Assembly (NCBI GenBank): GCA_949295265.1
Contig: CASFKR010000008.1
Coordinates: forward strand, 1 to 37,417
Length of the DNA: 37,417 nucleotides
Reading direction: 5' to 3'
DNA from: an uncultured Verrucomicrobiota bacterium
GTDB taxonomy: Bacteria > Verrucomicrobiota > Kiritimatiellia > RFP12 > UBA3636
Under the pieces are notes generated by a model, which saw only the letters and a program-made list of their open reading frames with translations, was not told the origin of the DNA and made no database searches. Within the stretch, counting starts at the first letter, position 1; every line of letters starts with the position of its first letter. This document shows, one piece after another, positions 8,563 through 16,803 of this stretch. The translations under genes and the position numbers were made by a program.

Positions 8563-11500
8563 ATGAAATCAAAACATCTGCTTGGCGTATCTGCATTGAC
8601 GGCCGTGGCACTGACCACCGTCATTGCGTTTGGCCAGCCTCCGAAGGCCGTTCTAAACGCCAGTCAGCTCGGTGTCGAAGATCTGGATTTGGACTTGGAT
8701 CTCGGCCTCGACGAAATCGAAACCACAACTGCGGCAGAGTCCGCTCAACCAGTCGCGGAAGCGGCTGCAGATGCGGACTTGGATCTTGCTGCCATTCTCG
8801 ATGATGCTGAAGATACCGCAACCGAAGCGGCTGAAACGGTAGAAGAGACGGCTGACGCCCTGCTGGAAGACCTCGATGTCGCGGATGCGGCAGAGGAAGC
8901 GGTTGAACCCGTAGAGGCAGCCGTTGAGGAAGTCGCGGAAACGCTCCCTGAGGCTGAGCCCGTCGTTGAGGAAGCGGTCGCCGAAGTCGCCGAGCCCGTC
9001 GTTGAGGAAGCCGCGGAAGCGGTTGAGGAAGTCGCGGAAGCGCTTCCTGAGGCTGAGCCCGTCGTTGAGGAAGCGGTTGCCGAAGTCGCCGAGCCCGTCG
9101 TTGAGGAAGCCGCGGAAGCGGTTGAGGAAGTCGCAGAAGCGCTCCCCGAGGCAGAGCCCGTCGCCGAAGCGGTCACCGAAGTCGCCGAGCCTGCCGTCGA
9201 GGAAGTTGCGGATGCACTTCCCGAGGCTGAGCCCGTTGTCGAGGAGGTCGCCGAAGTTGTTGAGGCGGCTCCCGCTCCCGCCGTTGCTCCCGCTGCGCTG
9301 GAGGTCGATGAAGACCTCGGCGAAACGATTGATGACATTCTCGATGCCAGCCTCTTTGGTGAGGCCCCGGCCGAGGCTCCTGCGGCTGTTGCCGTAGAGG
9401 CGGCTGAAGCGCCCGCCGCCGAGCCCGTCGCGGAAGTGGCCGTCGAGCCCGTCGCGGAAGTGGCCGAGGCTGCTCTCGAAGATGCACCGCCCGCCGCTGA
9501 ATCCGTCTCCGTTGCCGCACCCGCCGAGCCCGAGGTGATTGATCCGAGCGCTCAGGAAGATTCGGAAATGGCCAAGATTGAGTCCGTCCGCCGTCAGCTC
9601 CTGATCAAGCATGGACGCGACTGCCTCCAGCAGGGCAAAGACAATCTGGCCGTCGGCAACTGGCAGCGCGCCATTGACAAGTTTAACGACGTCATCCGTT
9701 TCCTCCCCGAAATGGATTCGACGCGCGATGATATTCTCGCGGCAGAAACCGGTCTCGGAGAAGCCTATTACCGCATTGCCTGTGATCTGCGGGATAAGCA
9801 GTCCTGGGAAGAGGCCGAGAAGAACTGCCGCGAGGCCCGTTCGCACCAGCACCCCAAGGCGGATGACCTGCTCAAGGAAATCCGCGATCTCCAGACGAAT
9901 CCGCCGCAGCCGCCGCCCAAAGTCGTGCTGCCCCGCAAGGATCAGCCCGAATACAAGGCGCAGGTCAAGGATATCGAGGAGCGCCTCAAGCTCGCCCGTC
10001 AGTACTATGCCACCGGTGAGTATGACCAGTGCGAGATGTATACGGAGCTCATCCTCCGCGATTACCCTTGGTGCCCCGAAGCCATTCGCATGCTCAAGAA
10101 GCTCGATCGCGCCATCAAGCGCTACAACTACGAAGAGCGCGAAATGACCCGCGACCGCATGATTTCCGATGTGATCAAGACCTGGGTTCCGCAGAACTAC
10201 GGCAATGATTACACCGAAACCGATGCCCTTATTTCTTCGGAAGGCGAAGGCACGCGCGGCACCGGCAGCCCCGAGCTGACTGCCGAGATGCGGATTCGCG
10301 ACAAGATGCGTCGCATCGTCATCCCTGAAATCGATTTCCGTCAGGCCAACATCACCGATGTGGTCGTCTTCCTCGGCGACTCCTCCCGTGAGTACGATGA
10401 TGAAGATGTCGCCCCCGAGGATCGTGGCGTCAACTTCGTTCTCGACCTCGGCGACGGCGGCGCTTCCTCCGCTCCCGCCGCGGCGGTTGTCGATGATCCG
10501 TGGAATGCCCCCGTCGAACCGGTTGCGGATGCGAATCCCAGCGGCGTTCCCGCCCTGACCATCAAGTCGCGCTACGTCTCCCTGCAGTCGACGCTCGACA
10601 TGATTATGGATATGTCCGGCCTCAAGTACCGCATTCAGGGCAACGTCGTCATGATCATGCCCAAGAACAAGGCTGAGGGCGAACTGATTCACCGCATGTA
10701 CAACGTGCTGCCGTCCATCGGCGAGCGCATCAACACCATCGGCGGCTCGGACAACCAGGGCTCCGGCGATTCCGGCGATCCCTTCGCCATGTCCGCCGGC
10801 ACCACGGAAACCACGACTGACTGGAAGGGCTTCTTCCAGAAGCTCGGCGTCAACTGGCCCGATGAGTCTTCCGTCACCTACATGCCCTCCATCGGCAAAC
10901 TGGTTGTGAAGAACACGGCGACCAACCTCGCCACCCTCGAGCAGGTCCTCGGCGCCCTTAACGTGACGCCGTTCCAGGTCGAAGTGGAAGTCCGCTTTGT
11001 CGAAGTTCAGCAGACGGACCTCACCTCGCTCGGTCTGGAGTGGATTCTCAACGACGACTGGGAGATGCTCGAGCACGATGGCGATTCTCATCTCTCGCCC
11101 GCCGCCCGCCGCCGCATCTCGATGCGTTCCGGCTCTATCAACAGCGGCTTCAACTACCTGAGCAACAACGCCAACATCGACATCAACGGCGGCAACCCGA
11201 TTGCCGACAACATCGCCACCTTCTCCTCGATTCTCACGAATCCGGAAGTGAGCATGGTCATCCACGCGCTCGCCAACAAGAGCAACGCAGACCTGCTCTC
11301 CGCGCCGAAGGTTGTCGCGATGAACGGCTCCCAGGCTACCGTCAAGACGGTCGTCGAATACATCTACCCGACCGAATACGATGTGGAAATGCTCGAGTCT
11401 GAGGACGAAGACGGCAACAGCTCCTACTCCGGCGCCGTCGTTGAACCGCAGAACTTCTTCACGCGCGAAGTCGGCGTCATCCTCCAGGTCACGCCTCGTG

Positions 11501-11937
11501 TCTCCGCCGATGGTACCCGTATCGGCCTCGACCTGACCCCGTCCGTCGTCTCTGAGCCGACGTGGAAGAACTACGGCTCCACCTATCCCGTCTGGAACAC
11601 GAACCCGATCACCGGCATCTCGGAGGCGGAGTACGTCCAGCTGATGATGGAGCAGCCCTTCTTCCCGGTCCGCTCGCTCGCGACCTCCGTTGAAATCTAC
11701 AACGGCTCCACGGTCGTCATGGGCGGCATGATTCGCGAAGAGCGCTACACCGAGGAAGACAAGATTCCGTTCCTGGGTGACATCCCGATTCTCGGCAACC
11801 TCTTCCGCTACAAGTCGGAGCAGTCCACCAAGCGGAACCTCCTGATTTTCGTGACGGCACGTCTGGTCGACCCGGCCGGCCGCAAGGTCAAGAACGACTC
11901 CAGCTCGCTTGTGTCCGCTGTCGACGACGAAATCTAA
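8563..11937 (+). CDS. pilQ: Secretin, type IV pilus/type II secretion outer-membrane pore (Amuc_1098-like)
   Basis: This 1124-residue protein begins with a signal peptide (about 1-24). Residues about 45-325 are a low-complexity Ala/Glu/Val/Pro region with 33-residue tandem repeats. A helical TPR-like region follows (about 343-526), then an STN/N0-like domain (about 584-702), an N1-like domain (about 706-800) and the secretin barrel (about 800-1105). The barrel carries the classic signatures: VEVRFVEVQ near 807, LSAPKVVAMNGSQA near 910 and IPFLGDIPILGNLFR near 1068. AGGAG at 8548-8552 precedes the ATG by 10 nt. It should form the multimeric outer-membrane channel served by the four genes before it. 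The long acidic N-terminal region is unusual for PilQ or GspD, which have AMIN or N0-N3 domains there. Confidence 0.93.
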   Translation: MKSKHLLGVSALTAVALTTVIAFGQPPKAVLNASQLGVEDLDLDLDLGLDEIETTTAAESAQPVAEAAADADLDLAAILDDAEDTATEAAETVEETADALLEDLDVADAAEEAVEPVEAAVEEVAETLPEAEPVVEEAVAEVAEPVVEEAAEAVEEVAEALPEAEPVVEEAVAEVAEPVVEEAAEAVEEVAEALPEAEPVAEAVTEVAEPAVEEVADALPEAEPVVEEVAEVVEAAPAPAVAPAALEVDEDLGETIDDILDASLFGEAPAEAPAAVAVEAAEAPAAEPVAEVAVEPVAEVAEAALEDAPPAAESVSVAAPAEPEVIDPSAQEDSEMAKIESVRRQLLIKHGRDCLQQGKDNLAVGNWQRAIDKFNDVIRFLPEMDSTRDDILAAETGLGEAYYRIACDLRDKQSWEEAEKNCREARSHQHPKADDLLKEIRDLQTNPPQPPPKVVLPRKDQPEYKAQVKDIEERLKLARQYYATGEYDQCEMYTELILRDYPWCPEAIRMLKKLDRAIKRYNYEEREMTRDRMISDVIKTWVPQNYGNDYTETDALISSEGEGTRGTGSPELTAEMRIRDKMRRIVIPEIDFRQANITDVVVFLGDSSREYDDEDVAPEDRGVNFVLDLGDGGASSAPAAAVVDDPWNAPVEPVADANPSGVPALTIKSRYVSLQSTLDMIMDMSGLKYRIQGNVVMIMPKNKAEGELIHRMYNVLPSIGERINTIGGSDNQGSGDSGDPFAMSAGTTETTTDWKGFFQKLGVNWPDESSVTYMPSIGKLVVKNTATNLATLEQVLGALNVTPFQVEVEVRFVEVQQTDLTSLGLEWILNDDWEMLEHDGDSHLSPAARRRISMRSGSINSGFNYLSNNANIDINGGNPIADNIATFSSILTNPEVSMVIHALANKSNADLLSAPKVVAMNGSQATVKTVVEYIYPTEYDVEMLESEDEDGNSSYSGAVVEPQNFFTREVGVILQVTPRVSADGTRIGLDLTPSVVSEPTWKNYGSTYPVWNTNPITGISEAEYVQLMMEQPFFPVRSLATSVEIYNGSTVVMGGMIREERYTEEDKIPFLGDIPILGNLFRYKSEQSTKRNLLIFVTARLVDPAGRKVKNDSSSLVSAVDDEI
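8923..9159 (+). repeat. 99-bp in-frame tandem repeat in the secretin gene
   Basis: Copy 1 (8923-9021) and copy 2 (9022-9120) differ at only three of 99 positions. Copy 3 starts at 9121 and drifts after about 40 bp, and a shortened relative starts at 9196. Each unit encodes 33 residues rich in Glu, Ala and Val (residues 121-153, 154-186 and onward). Being a multiple of three, copy number can change without breaking the frame. Confidence 0.9.
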
Positions 11938-11971
11938 GGAACCGGCGGGCCACACACCCCTCACCCATTCC

Positions 11972-12008
11972 AAACGCCCTGCCGTGCTCCAGACGGCAGG
12001 GCGTTTTT
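11972..12008 (+). terminator. Rho-independent terminator of the pilus-like operon
   Basis: A perfect 14-bp stem (11972-11985 with 11993-12006) has a 7-nt loop and runs into five T (12004-12008). It begins 35 bp after the secretin stop and is the strongest terminator in the window. Confidence 0.93.
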
Positions 12009-12035
12009 CACGGTTGAACCACCCATTCTCTTTTC

Positions 12036-12914
12036 ATGAACATTCTTCTGACCGGCGCCCATGGTCAGTTGGGTAAAGATTGTGTCCGCGTTTTTGGCCG
12101 GGATCCGCAGACACAGCTGACGTGTACCGATCTCCCGGAGGTCGATATTGCCGATGCGGCATGCGTGGACGCGCTGCTCACGCGCGTACAGCCCGATGCC
12201 GTCATCAACTGCGCGGCTTACACGGCGGTCGACAAAGCGGAGAGCGACGCGGCGGCATGCGACCGCGCGAACCGGCTGGGGCCCGCCGTGCTGGGTGCGG
12301 CTTGTGCCGCGCGCGGAATCCGCCTCCTGCATGTCTCCACGGATTACGTCTTTTCGGGGGACCGTTCCGTACCCGAGCCGTGGCTGGAAGGGGATGCCCC
12401 TGCGCCGCGGACCGTCTACGGCGAAACCAAACTGGCAGGGGAGCGCGCGCTGCTCGAAAGCGGGGCGGATGTCACGATTTTACGGACGGCCTGGCTGTAC
12501 GGCATCGACGGGCGCAATTTTCCGCGGACGATGCTCAAACTCGCGCGGAAGAATCCGGAGGATTCGGCGCGTGTTGTTGCCGACCAGTGGGGGTGTCCCA
12601 CGTGGTCGTTTCAGCTGGCTGAACAGCTGCGTGCCGTGCTGACGGCACCGAATGCTCCGCGCGGCGTATGTCATGCCGTCAATCAGGGCTATACCAACTG
12701 GTTTCACTTTGCGGAAACCTTTCTGACGCTGCTCGATGTTCCGCATCATTTTACGCCCTGCACGACAGCGGACTACCCGACCCCGGCGCACCGTCCTGCC
12801 AATTCCATCCTTCGGGATGTCCGGCTGGAAGAAGCCGGGTTGCTCGTCATGGAAGACTGGCGCATCGCGCTGTCCCGCTTCGTCTCCATCCTCGGCACCG
12901 CCTGGGACGAATAG
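12036..12914 (+). CDS. rmlD: dTDP-4-dehydrorhamnose reductase
   Basis: This 292-residue extended short-chain dehydrogenase has the Rossmann motif TGAHGQLG (about 6-13), the family-typical NCAAYTAVDKAE (about 58-69), STDYVFSG (about 104-111) and the active-site YGETK (Tyr and Lys about 128-132). It reduces dTDP-4-dehydro-L-rhamnose to dTDP-L-rhamnose, the last step of the precursor pathway for surface polysaccharide. The other rml genes are not beside it. Its size is normal for RmlD. The ATG at 12036 follows the operon terminator by about 28 bp. It is preceded by a pyrimidine tract (TTCTCTTTTC) rather than a Shine-Dalgarno, so its promoter must overlap the terminator or lie upstream. Confidence 0.92.
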   Translation: MNILLTGAHGQLGKDCVRVFGRDPQTQLTCTDLPEVDIADAACVDALLTRVQPDAVINCAAYTAVDKAESDAAACDRANRLGPAVLGAACAARGIRLLHVSTDYVFSGDRSVPEPWLEGDAPAPRTVYGETKLAGERALLESGADVTILRTAWLYGIDGRNFPRTMLKLARKNPEDSARVVADQWGCPTWSFQLAEQLRAVLTAPNAPRGVCHAVNQGYTNWFHFAETFLTLLDVPHHFTPCTTADYPTPAHRPANSILRDVRLEEAGLLVMEDWRIALSRFVSILGTAWDE

Positions 12915-12978
12915 TCTGCCGGCTCTGTATTTTTCGCTGCTCGCAGGATGGGACGACACAGGAGCCTCTGGGAATGCT

Positions 12979-12995
12979 GCGCCCGCACCCGCGCC
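12979..12995 (+). repeat. 17-bp direct repeat, left copy
   Basis: GCGCCCGCACCCGCGCC occurs here and again at 14134-14150, just after the stop codon of the AT-richer gene 13102-14130. The two copies bracket that gene. Confidence 0.6.
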
Positions 12996-13010
12996 ACGTC
13001 CGCCGCGCTG

Positions 13011-13026
13011 CCTGAGACAGGTTTTT
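13011..13026 (+). terminator. Weak candidate terminator after rmlD
   Basis: CCTG-AGA-CAGG (13011-13021) is followed by TTTTT (13022-13026). The stem is only 4-5 bp, so this is a weak call. Confidence 0.3.
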
Positions 13027-13101
13027 CCGGGGGTCCTTTGGCTGAAAACATCCCACGGCAGTATATGCAGAGAAGCGTGTAATCCCGGCAGAATCGTCAA
13101 A

Positions 13102-14130
13102 ATGATAAAACCGGTATCTGGGTATTGTTGCTTTCTGCTTTTATCAGGCGGACTTTACGCACAGGAAGGCGAAATTTCCCTTCTCTACCGTGAAAAAGAT
13201 CTGCTTTGGTACTGTAGTCCCCGCCAGCCCCCGTTGGCAACCGCAAAACTGTGGCTTTTTAACGAACGGTCTGCCAAGACGGAAATGCTTCCTTTACCAC
13301 TGCTTCCGAATCCTGATTACGGTTTGCATTCCCGGATTTCTTATCCGCCATTTACTTGTGCATGGTCATTAACCGGGGCGCAATTGATTGTTTTGGTGCC
13401 CGATTTGTTAACCGATGCCATCGGACGAATGGTTGTTTCTGCCTGGGAAGTCGAAAAGGACGCGCTTTTCCAAAATGGAGACAACGGGATTCCTGATCGG
13501 TTTCGCCCGGAGCAAATCCTCCGGCAAGCAGGTCCCTTTTCCATGATTACGGATCCCTTTTCTCAGGAAGAGAAAAATCCAGTACATTCCTTGTCGTTTT
13601 CCCCGGGGGCCAGTCTTCAGATGGACCGTACACAGGAAGTAATCTGGTACGGAATGGATAAGAAATACCTTATTGCGAAAATGCCATTATCAGCGAAAGG
13701 GAGTCCGGTTTGGACCCCTTGTGCAGAGCCGGTAGCGGTACGCTGGATTGAACTTGAATTTCGGGGACCCCGGTTTTCGGATGCAACTATTCGGCAGGAA
13801 GAAGAATTTCCGTGGGACGGGTTTCACCCTGTTGGATGTGCCCGGGTTTCCGGACGTCAGGTGGAGAGCGATGACGGTAGGATTGCGCTTCCACCGGATG
13901 CGTACTGGCTGATTTGGGAGAAAAGTACGAATGGGGTCATCCGGCTCTGCCAGAAGAAGGGCGGCTGCTGGTCGCCGGTCCGGGAAGTTGCGCGCGCCCC
14001 GCAGACGATCGTCATCGACAACGACACGGAAACGATTCATCTCTTTTACGATGTTGCCATCGACCGCGCCGATATCGCGGGGGCGCTCAAGCGGCTTGCC
14101 GCCCGCCTCAGAAAGCCGCCGGAACTGTAA
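13102..14130 (+). CDS. Secreted protein of unknown function
   Basis: The ATG at 13102 gives a 342-residue protein with a signal peptide (about 1-20, ending LYA-QE). In-frame ATGs upstream would bury that signal. I recognise no family. The mature protein has no membrane helix, has scattered tryptophans and ends in a basic helix (about 318-342). From the start to about 13960 the DNA is clearly AT-richer than its neighbours, with different codon choice. From about 13960 to the stop it returns to GC-rich. Together with the flanking 17-bp direct repeats this suggests acquired or recombined sequence. There is no Shine-Dalgarno. A possible -10 (TATATG) lies about 40 bp upstream. Periplasmic or surface location is inferred. 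Confidence 0.65.
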   Translation: MIKPVSGYCCFLLLSGGLYAQEGEISLLYREKDLLWYCSPRQPPLATAKLWLFNERSAKTEMLPLPLLPNPDYGLHSRISYPPFTCAWSLTGAQLIVLVPDLLTDAIGRMVVSAWEVEKDALFQNGDNGIPDRFRPEQILRQAGPFSMITDPFSQEEKNPVHSLSFSPGASLQMDRTQEVIWYGMDKKYLIAKMPLSAKGSPVWTPCAEPVAVRWIELEFRGPRFSDATIRQEEEFPWDGFHPVGCARVSGRQVESDDGRIALPPDAYWLIWEKSTNGVIRLCQKKGGCWSPVREVARAPQTIVIDNDTETIHLFYDVAIDRADIAGALKRLAARLRKPPEL

Positions 14131-14133
14131 ACC

Positions 14134-14150
14134 GCGCCCGCACCCGCGCC
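14134..14150 (+). repeat. 17-bp direct repeat, right copy
   Basis: This is an exact copy of 12979-12995, starting 4 bp after the stop codon of the gene it flanks. Confidence 0.6.
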
Positions 14151-14213
14151 GCGCTGACGTCAGGAGCGCCTTCGCCACGGTTCATTGCCGCTCCGGCGGC
14201 CCGGCGTGTGAGA

Positions 14214-14252
14214 CCGCTTTTCCGTGTTTCCAGCCAACAGAGCGGAAAACGG
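14214..14252 (+). terminator. Candidate terminator hairpin
   Basis: CCG(C)TTTTCCG (14214-14224) pairs with CGGAAAACGG (14243-14252) in a 10-bp stem with one bulged C. There is no clear T-run after it. It lies 84 bp after the secreted unknown gene. The rest of 14131-14412 holds no gene. Confidence 0.4.
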
Positions 14253-14339
14253 GTAATGCACTCTCCCCGCTTTGACTGAAATCCTGTTTCCACTGCGGCA
14301 ATTGCAGAAATCCTGGAAAATTCTCCGCCGGAAAGAGGC

Positions 14340-14369
14340 TTGCCAGAGCCGTGGAAAAGAAAGTAATAT
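14340..14369 (+). promoter_or_regulatory. Candidate promoter for the Gfo/Idh gene
   Basis: TTGCCA (14340-14345), an 18-bp spacer and TAATAT (14364-14369) lie about 45 bp before the ATG at 14413, in an AT-rich patch. Confidence 0.4.
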
Positions 14370-14412
14370 TAAAGCGTTTTATCAACCTACCCTTGGAATC
14401 CTCCTTTTCCCT

Positions 14413-15582
14413 ATGAGTAAACCTGAAGTTCGTTTGGGTGTCATCGGTCTGGGCAATATGGGTACGAGCCATATCGCCAACATCGAGGCCGGTAAGATCA
14501 AAGGCGTCAAACTCGTCGCCGTTTGCGATATCGTTCCGTGCAAGATGGACCGGTATGGCGACAAGTACAAGAAGTTCACGGACAGCGCCGCGATGCTCCG
14601 TTCCGGAGAAATTGATGCGGTCATGATTGAGACGCCGCACTATTCGCATACGACCATCGGTATCGATGCCCTGACGCTGGGCATCCATACGCTCGTCGAA
14701 AAGCCCATTTCCGTCCATAAGGCCGATTGCCAACGCCTCATTGCGGCGCACACCGACCCGAAAGTGGTCTTCTCGGCGATGTTCAACCAGCGCAGCGATC
14801 CCCACTTCATCAAGGTCCGCGACATCATCAAGAGCGGTCAGCTCGGTGAATTGACCCGCATCAACTGGATCATCACCAACTGGTTCCGCACGCAGGCCTA
14901 CTACGATGGCGGCGGCTGGCGCGCGACCTGGAAAGGCGAGGGCGGCGGCGTGCTGCTCAACCAGTGCCCGCACCAGCTCGACCTGCTCCAGTGGATGTTC
15001 GGCATGCCCTCGAGCGTCCGCGCCTACTGCGACATCGGCCGCTTCCACAACATCGAAGTCGAGGACAACGTCACGGCGTATCTCCGCTATCCCAACGGCG
15101 CGACGGGCGTGTTCGTGACGACGACCGGCGAAGCACCCGGCACCAACCGCCTCGAGGTCTGCGGCGAATACGGCAAGATTGTCGTCGAAGAAGGCAAGAT
15201 CAAGTGGACGCGCAACGTGGTGGGTCAGTCGGAGTTCCTCAAGACGAGCCCCACGAGCTTCGACACCCCCGAGGTGTGGAACATCGACATTCCCGTCAAT
15301 GGTTGCGGCGGTCAGCACGTCACGCTGCTGCAGAACTTCATCGACGCCATCCGCGACGGCGCCGAGCTCATCGCCCCCGCTGAGGAAGGCATCAACTCCG
15401 TCGAGCTGGCCAACTGCATGCTCTACTCCTCGTTTACGGATACGACCGTCGAGCTGCCGCTCGATCCGGCAGCTTACGAGGCCAAGCTCATGCAGCTGAT
15501 TGCCGGCTCCAAGTTCGAGAAGAAGGTGGTCGAGCACGCCGCTCCGGCCGCGGATATGTCCAGCTCCTTCTCCCGCGTCTGA
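14413..15582 (+). CDS. Gfo/Idh/MocA family NAD(P)-dependent oxidoreductase
   Basis: This 389-residue protein has an N-terminal Rossmann fold with GLGNMG (about 10-15) and the family motif EKPIS (about 96-100). The C-terminal alpha/beta substrate domain covers about 125-360, including GGGWRATWKGEGGG and QCPHQLDLLQW. Members oxidise or reduce sugars, inositols or their acids with NAD(P). The HQLD motif near 190 holds the usual catalytic histidine region. No signal peptide is seen, so it is probably cytosolic. The ATG at 14413 is preceded by a pyrimidine tract (CTCCTTTTCCCT) rather than a Shine-Dalgarno; an upstream in-frame ATG at 14272 would add residues unlike the family. It is paired with the isomerase-like gene at 15751, a common arrangement in sugar catabolism. 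The substrate cannot be told from sequence. Confidence 0.9.
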   Translation: MSKPEVRLGVIGLGNMGTSHIANIEAGKIKGVKLVAVCDIVPCKMDRYGDKYKKFTDSAAMLRSGEIDAVMIETPHYSHTTIGIDALTLGIHTLVEKPISVHKADCQRLIAAHTDPKVVFSAMFNQRSDPHFIKVRDIIKSGQLGELTRINWIITNWFRTQAYYDGGGWRATWKGEGGGVLLNQCPHQLDLLQWMFGMPSSVRAYCDIGRFHNIEVEDNVTAYLRYPNGATGVFVTTTGEAPGTNRLEVCGEYGKIVVEEGKIKWTRNVVGQSEFLKTSPTSFDTPEVWNIDIPVNGCGGQHVTLLQNFIDAIRDGAELIAPAEEGINSVELANCMLYSSFTDTTVELPLDPAAYEAKLMQLIAGSKFEKKVVEHAAPAADMSSSFSRV

Positions 15583-15600
15583 TCGCGTAAACAAAACCCC

Positions 15601-15740
15601 GTGGAAATGCGGCTGTCGGCTCACGTCGCATTTCCGCGCGGGTCCGGTCTTTCTCTCCCGGCAGGGAAAGACCGGAACCCGCCCACCCCTGCCTGAGCCG
15701 TTTCTTTTCCTAACGTTGCGGCGCTTGCGCCGCCTGTTTT
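15601..15740 (+). promoter_or_regulatory. Three successive hairpins between two sugar-metabolism genes
   Basis: Hairpin 1 is GGAAATGCG (15603-15611) with CGCATTTCC (15627-15635). Hairpin 2 is CCGGTCTTTC (15644-15653) with GAAAGACCGG (15666-15675). Hairpin 3 is GCGGCGC-TT-GCGCCGC (15718-15733), followed by CTG and five T (15737-15741), 10 bp before the next ATG. Hairpin 3 looks like an intrinsic terminator placed on the ribosome-entry region, so it could attenuate the downstream gene. Confidence 0.5.
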
Positions 15741-15750
15741 TCCTTTTCCC

Positions 15751-16641
15751 ATGTATTTCACCGGATTTGCCGACGAAGCCGCCAAGGGAATTGACGGCCA
15801 GATTCAAGCCACGCTCGATTTGGGCTGGAAAAATATCGAAGCCCGCGCCATCGATGGTGTCAATATCCACGATCTGGATGATGCCGCGTTTGATGCGGTC
15901 GCCGGAAAGCTCGAAGCCGCCGGCGTTCACATCAACTGCTTCGGTTCCGCCATTGCCAACTGGGGTAAATCCATCGAAAAGGAAGAGGATTTCCAGAAGG
16001 ATCTCGAGCAGACCCGCCGCGCCATCCCCCGGATGCAGCGCCTGGGGACGCATCTCGTGCGCATCATGAGCTATGCCGTCCTCGAGGACCGTTCGCCAGA
16101 GGATCAGTTCCGCGAAAAGCGCATTCAGCGTCTTCGCGAAATCGTCGACCTCTTCCTCGAGGCCGGGATTCAGCCGGTTCATGAAAACTGCATGAATTAC
16201 GGCGGCATGGGCTGGAGCTACACGCTGGATCTGATTGACAACGTTCCCGGGCTCAAGCTCGTGTTCGATACGGGCAATCCCGTGTTCAACAAGGACCGCA
16301 CCAAGAAAGAACCCTTCCCGATGCAGTCGAGCTGGGAGTTCTACAGTGCCGTCCGCGATTACGTCGCCTACTTCCACATCAAGGACGGCCGCATGACCGA
16401 CGGCAAAATGGTTTTCTCGTATTGCGGGGAGGGCGATGGCGACGTCCAGCGCATTCTCAACGATGCCTTTGCCGGCGGCTACAACGGCGGCATTTCCATT
16501 GAGCCGCATATCGGTGCCGTCTTCCACGATCCGAGCATCCAGTCGGATGCCGCCAAGTCCATGGCCATGTATCATGAATATGGACTCCGCATCCAGAAAA
16601 TCGTCGCCGAGGCGCAGCGTCTGGCGCAACAAGCGAACTGA
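15751..16641 (+). CDS. Sugar phosphate isomerase/epimerase-like TIM-barrel protein
   Basis: This 296-residue protein belongs to the xylose-isomerase-like/AP endonuclease family 2 barrel. The expected metal ligands can be placed: E145 in VHENC, D173 in VFDTGN, H209 in YFHIKD and E251 in SIEPH. The family includes 3-dehydroshikimate dehydratases, inosose dehydratases and ketose epimerases. Being next to a Gfo/Idh oxidoreductase points to oxidation plus isomerisation of a sugar or cyclitol, which is inference. No signal peptide is present. The ATG at 15751 follows a pyrimidine tract (TTTTTCCTTTTCCC), again without a Shine-Dalgarno. The three hairpins upstream may regulate it separately from the oxidoreductase. 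Confidence 0.88.
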   Translation: MYFTGFADEAAKGIDGQIQATLDLGWKNIEARAIDGVNIHDLDDAAFDAVAGKLEAAGVHINCFGSAIANWGKSIEKEEDFQKDLEQTRRAIPRMQRLGTHLVRIMSYAVLEDRSPEDQFREKRIQRLREIVDLFLEAGIQPVHENCMNYGGMGWSYTLDLIDNVPGLKLVFDTGNPVFNKDRTKKEPFPMQSSWEFYSAVRDYVAYFHIKDGRMTDGKMVFSYCGEGDGDVQRILNDAFAGGYNGGISIEPHIGAVFHDPSIQSDAAKSMAMYHEYGLRIQKIVAEAQRLAQQAN

Positions 16642-16699
16642 GGCGGCATCGTCCGCGCGCCCGCGGCTATGACGCAGTCTGCCTGGGCGGAATTTGTTT

Positions 16700-16738
16700 G
16701 CGGCTTGGTCCGGCCCGCCCCGGGCGAAGCCGCTTTTT
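16700..16738 (+). terminator. Intrinsic terminator after the isomerase gene
   Basis: GCGGCTT (16700-16706) pairs with AAGCCGC (16727-16733), with an inner GC helix, and is followed by five T (16734-16738). Confidence 0.75.
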
Positions 16739-16803
16739 CTTTCCGGGCGTTCATTTCTCCTTCTTCATCCGGCGCATTGACGCCGCCCTTTTGACCGGTC
16801 GCC

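Noticed and set aside
8653-11973. Open frame of about 1100 codons opposite the secretin gene
   Set aside because: The plus-strand secretin has signal peptide, domains and signature motifs. The antisense frame has none and even crosses the terminator.
14182-16632. 816-codon minus-strand frame across two plus-strand genes
   Set aside because: It spans the Gfo/Idh and isomerase genes and the hairpins between them, and its translation resembles no protein family.
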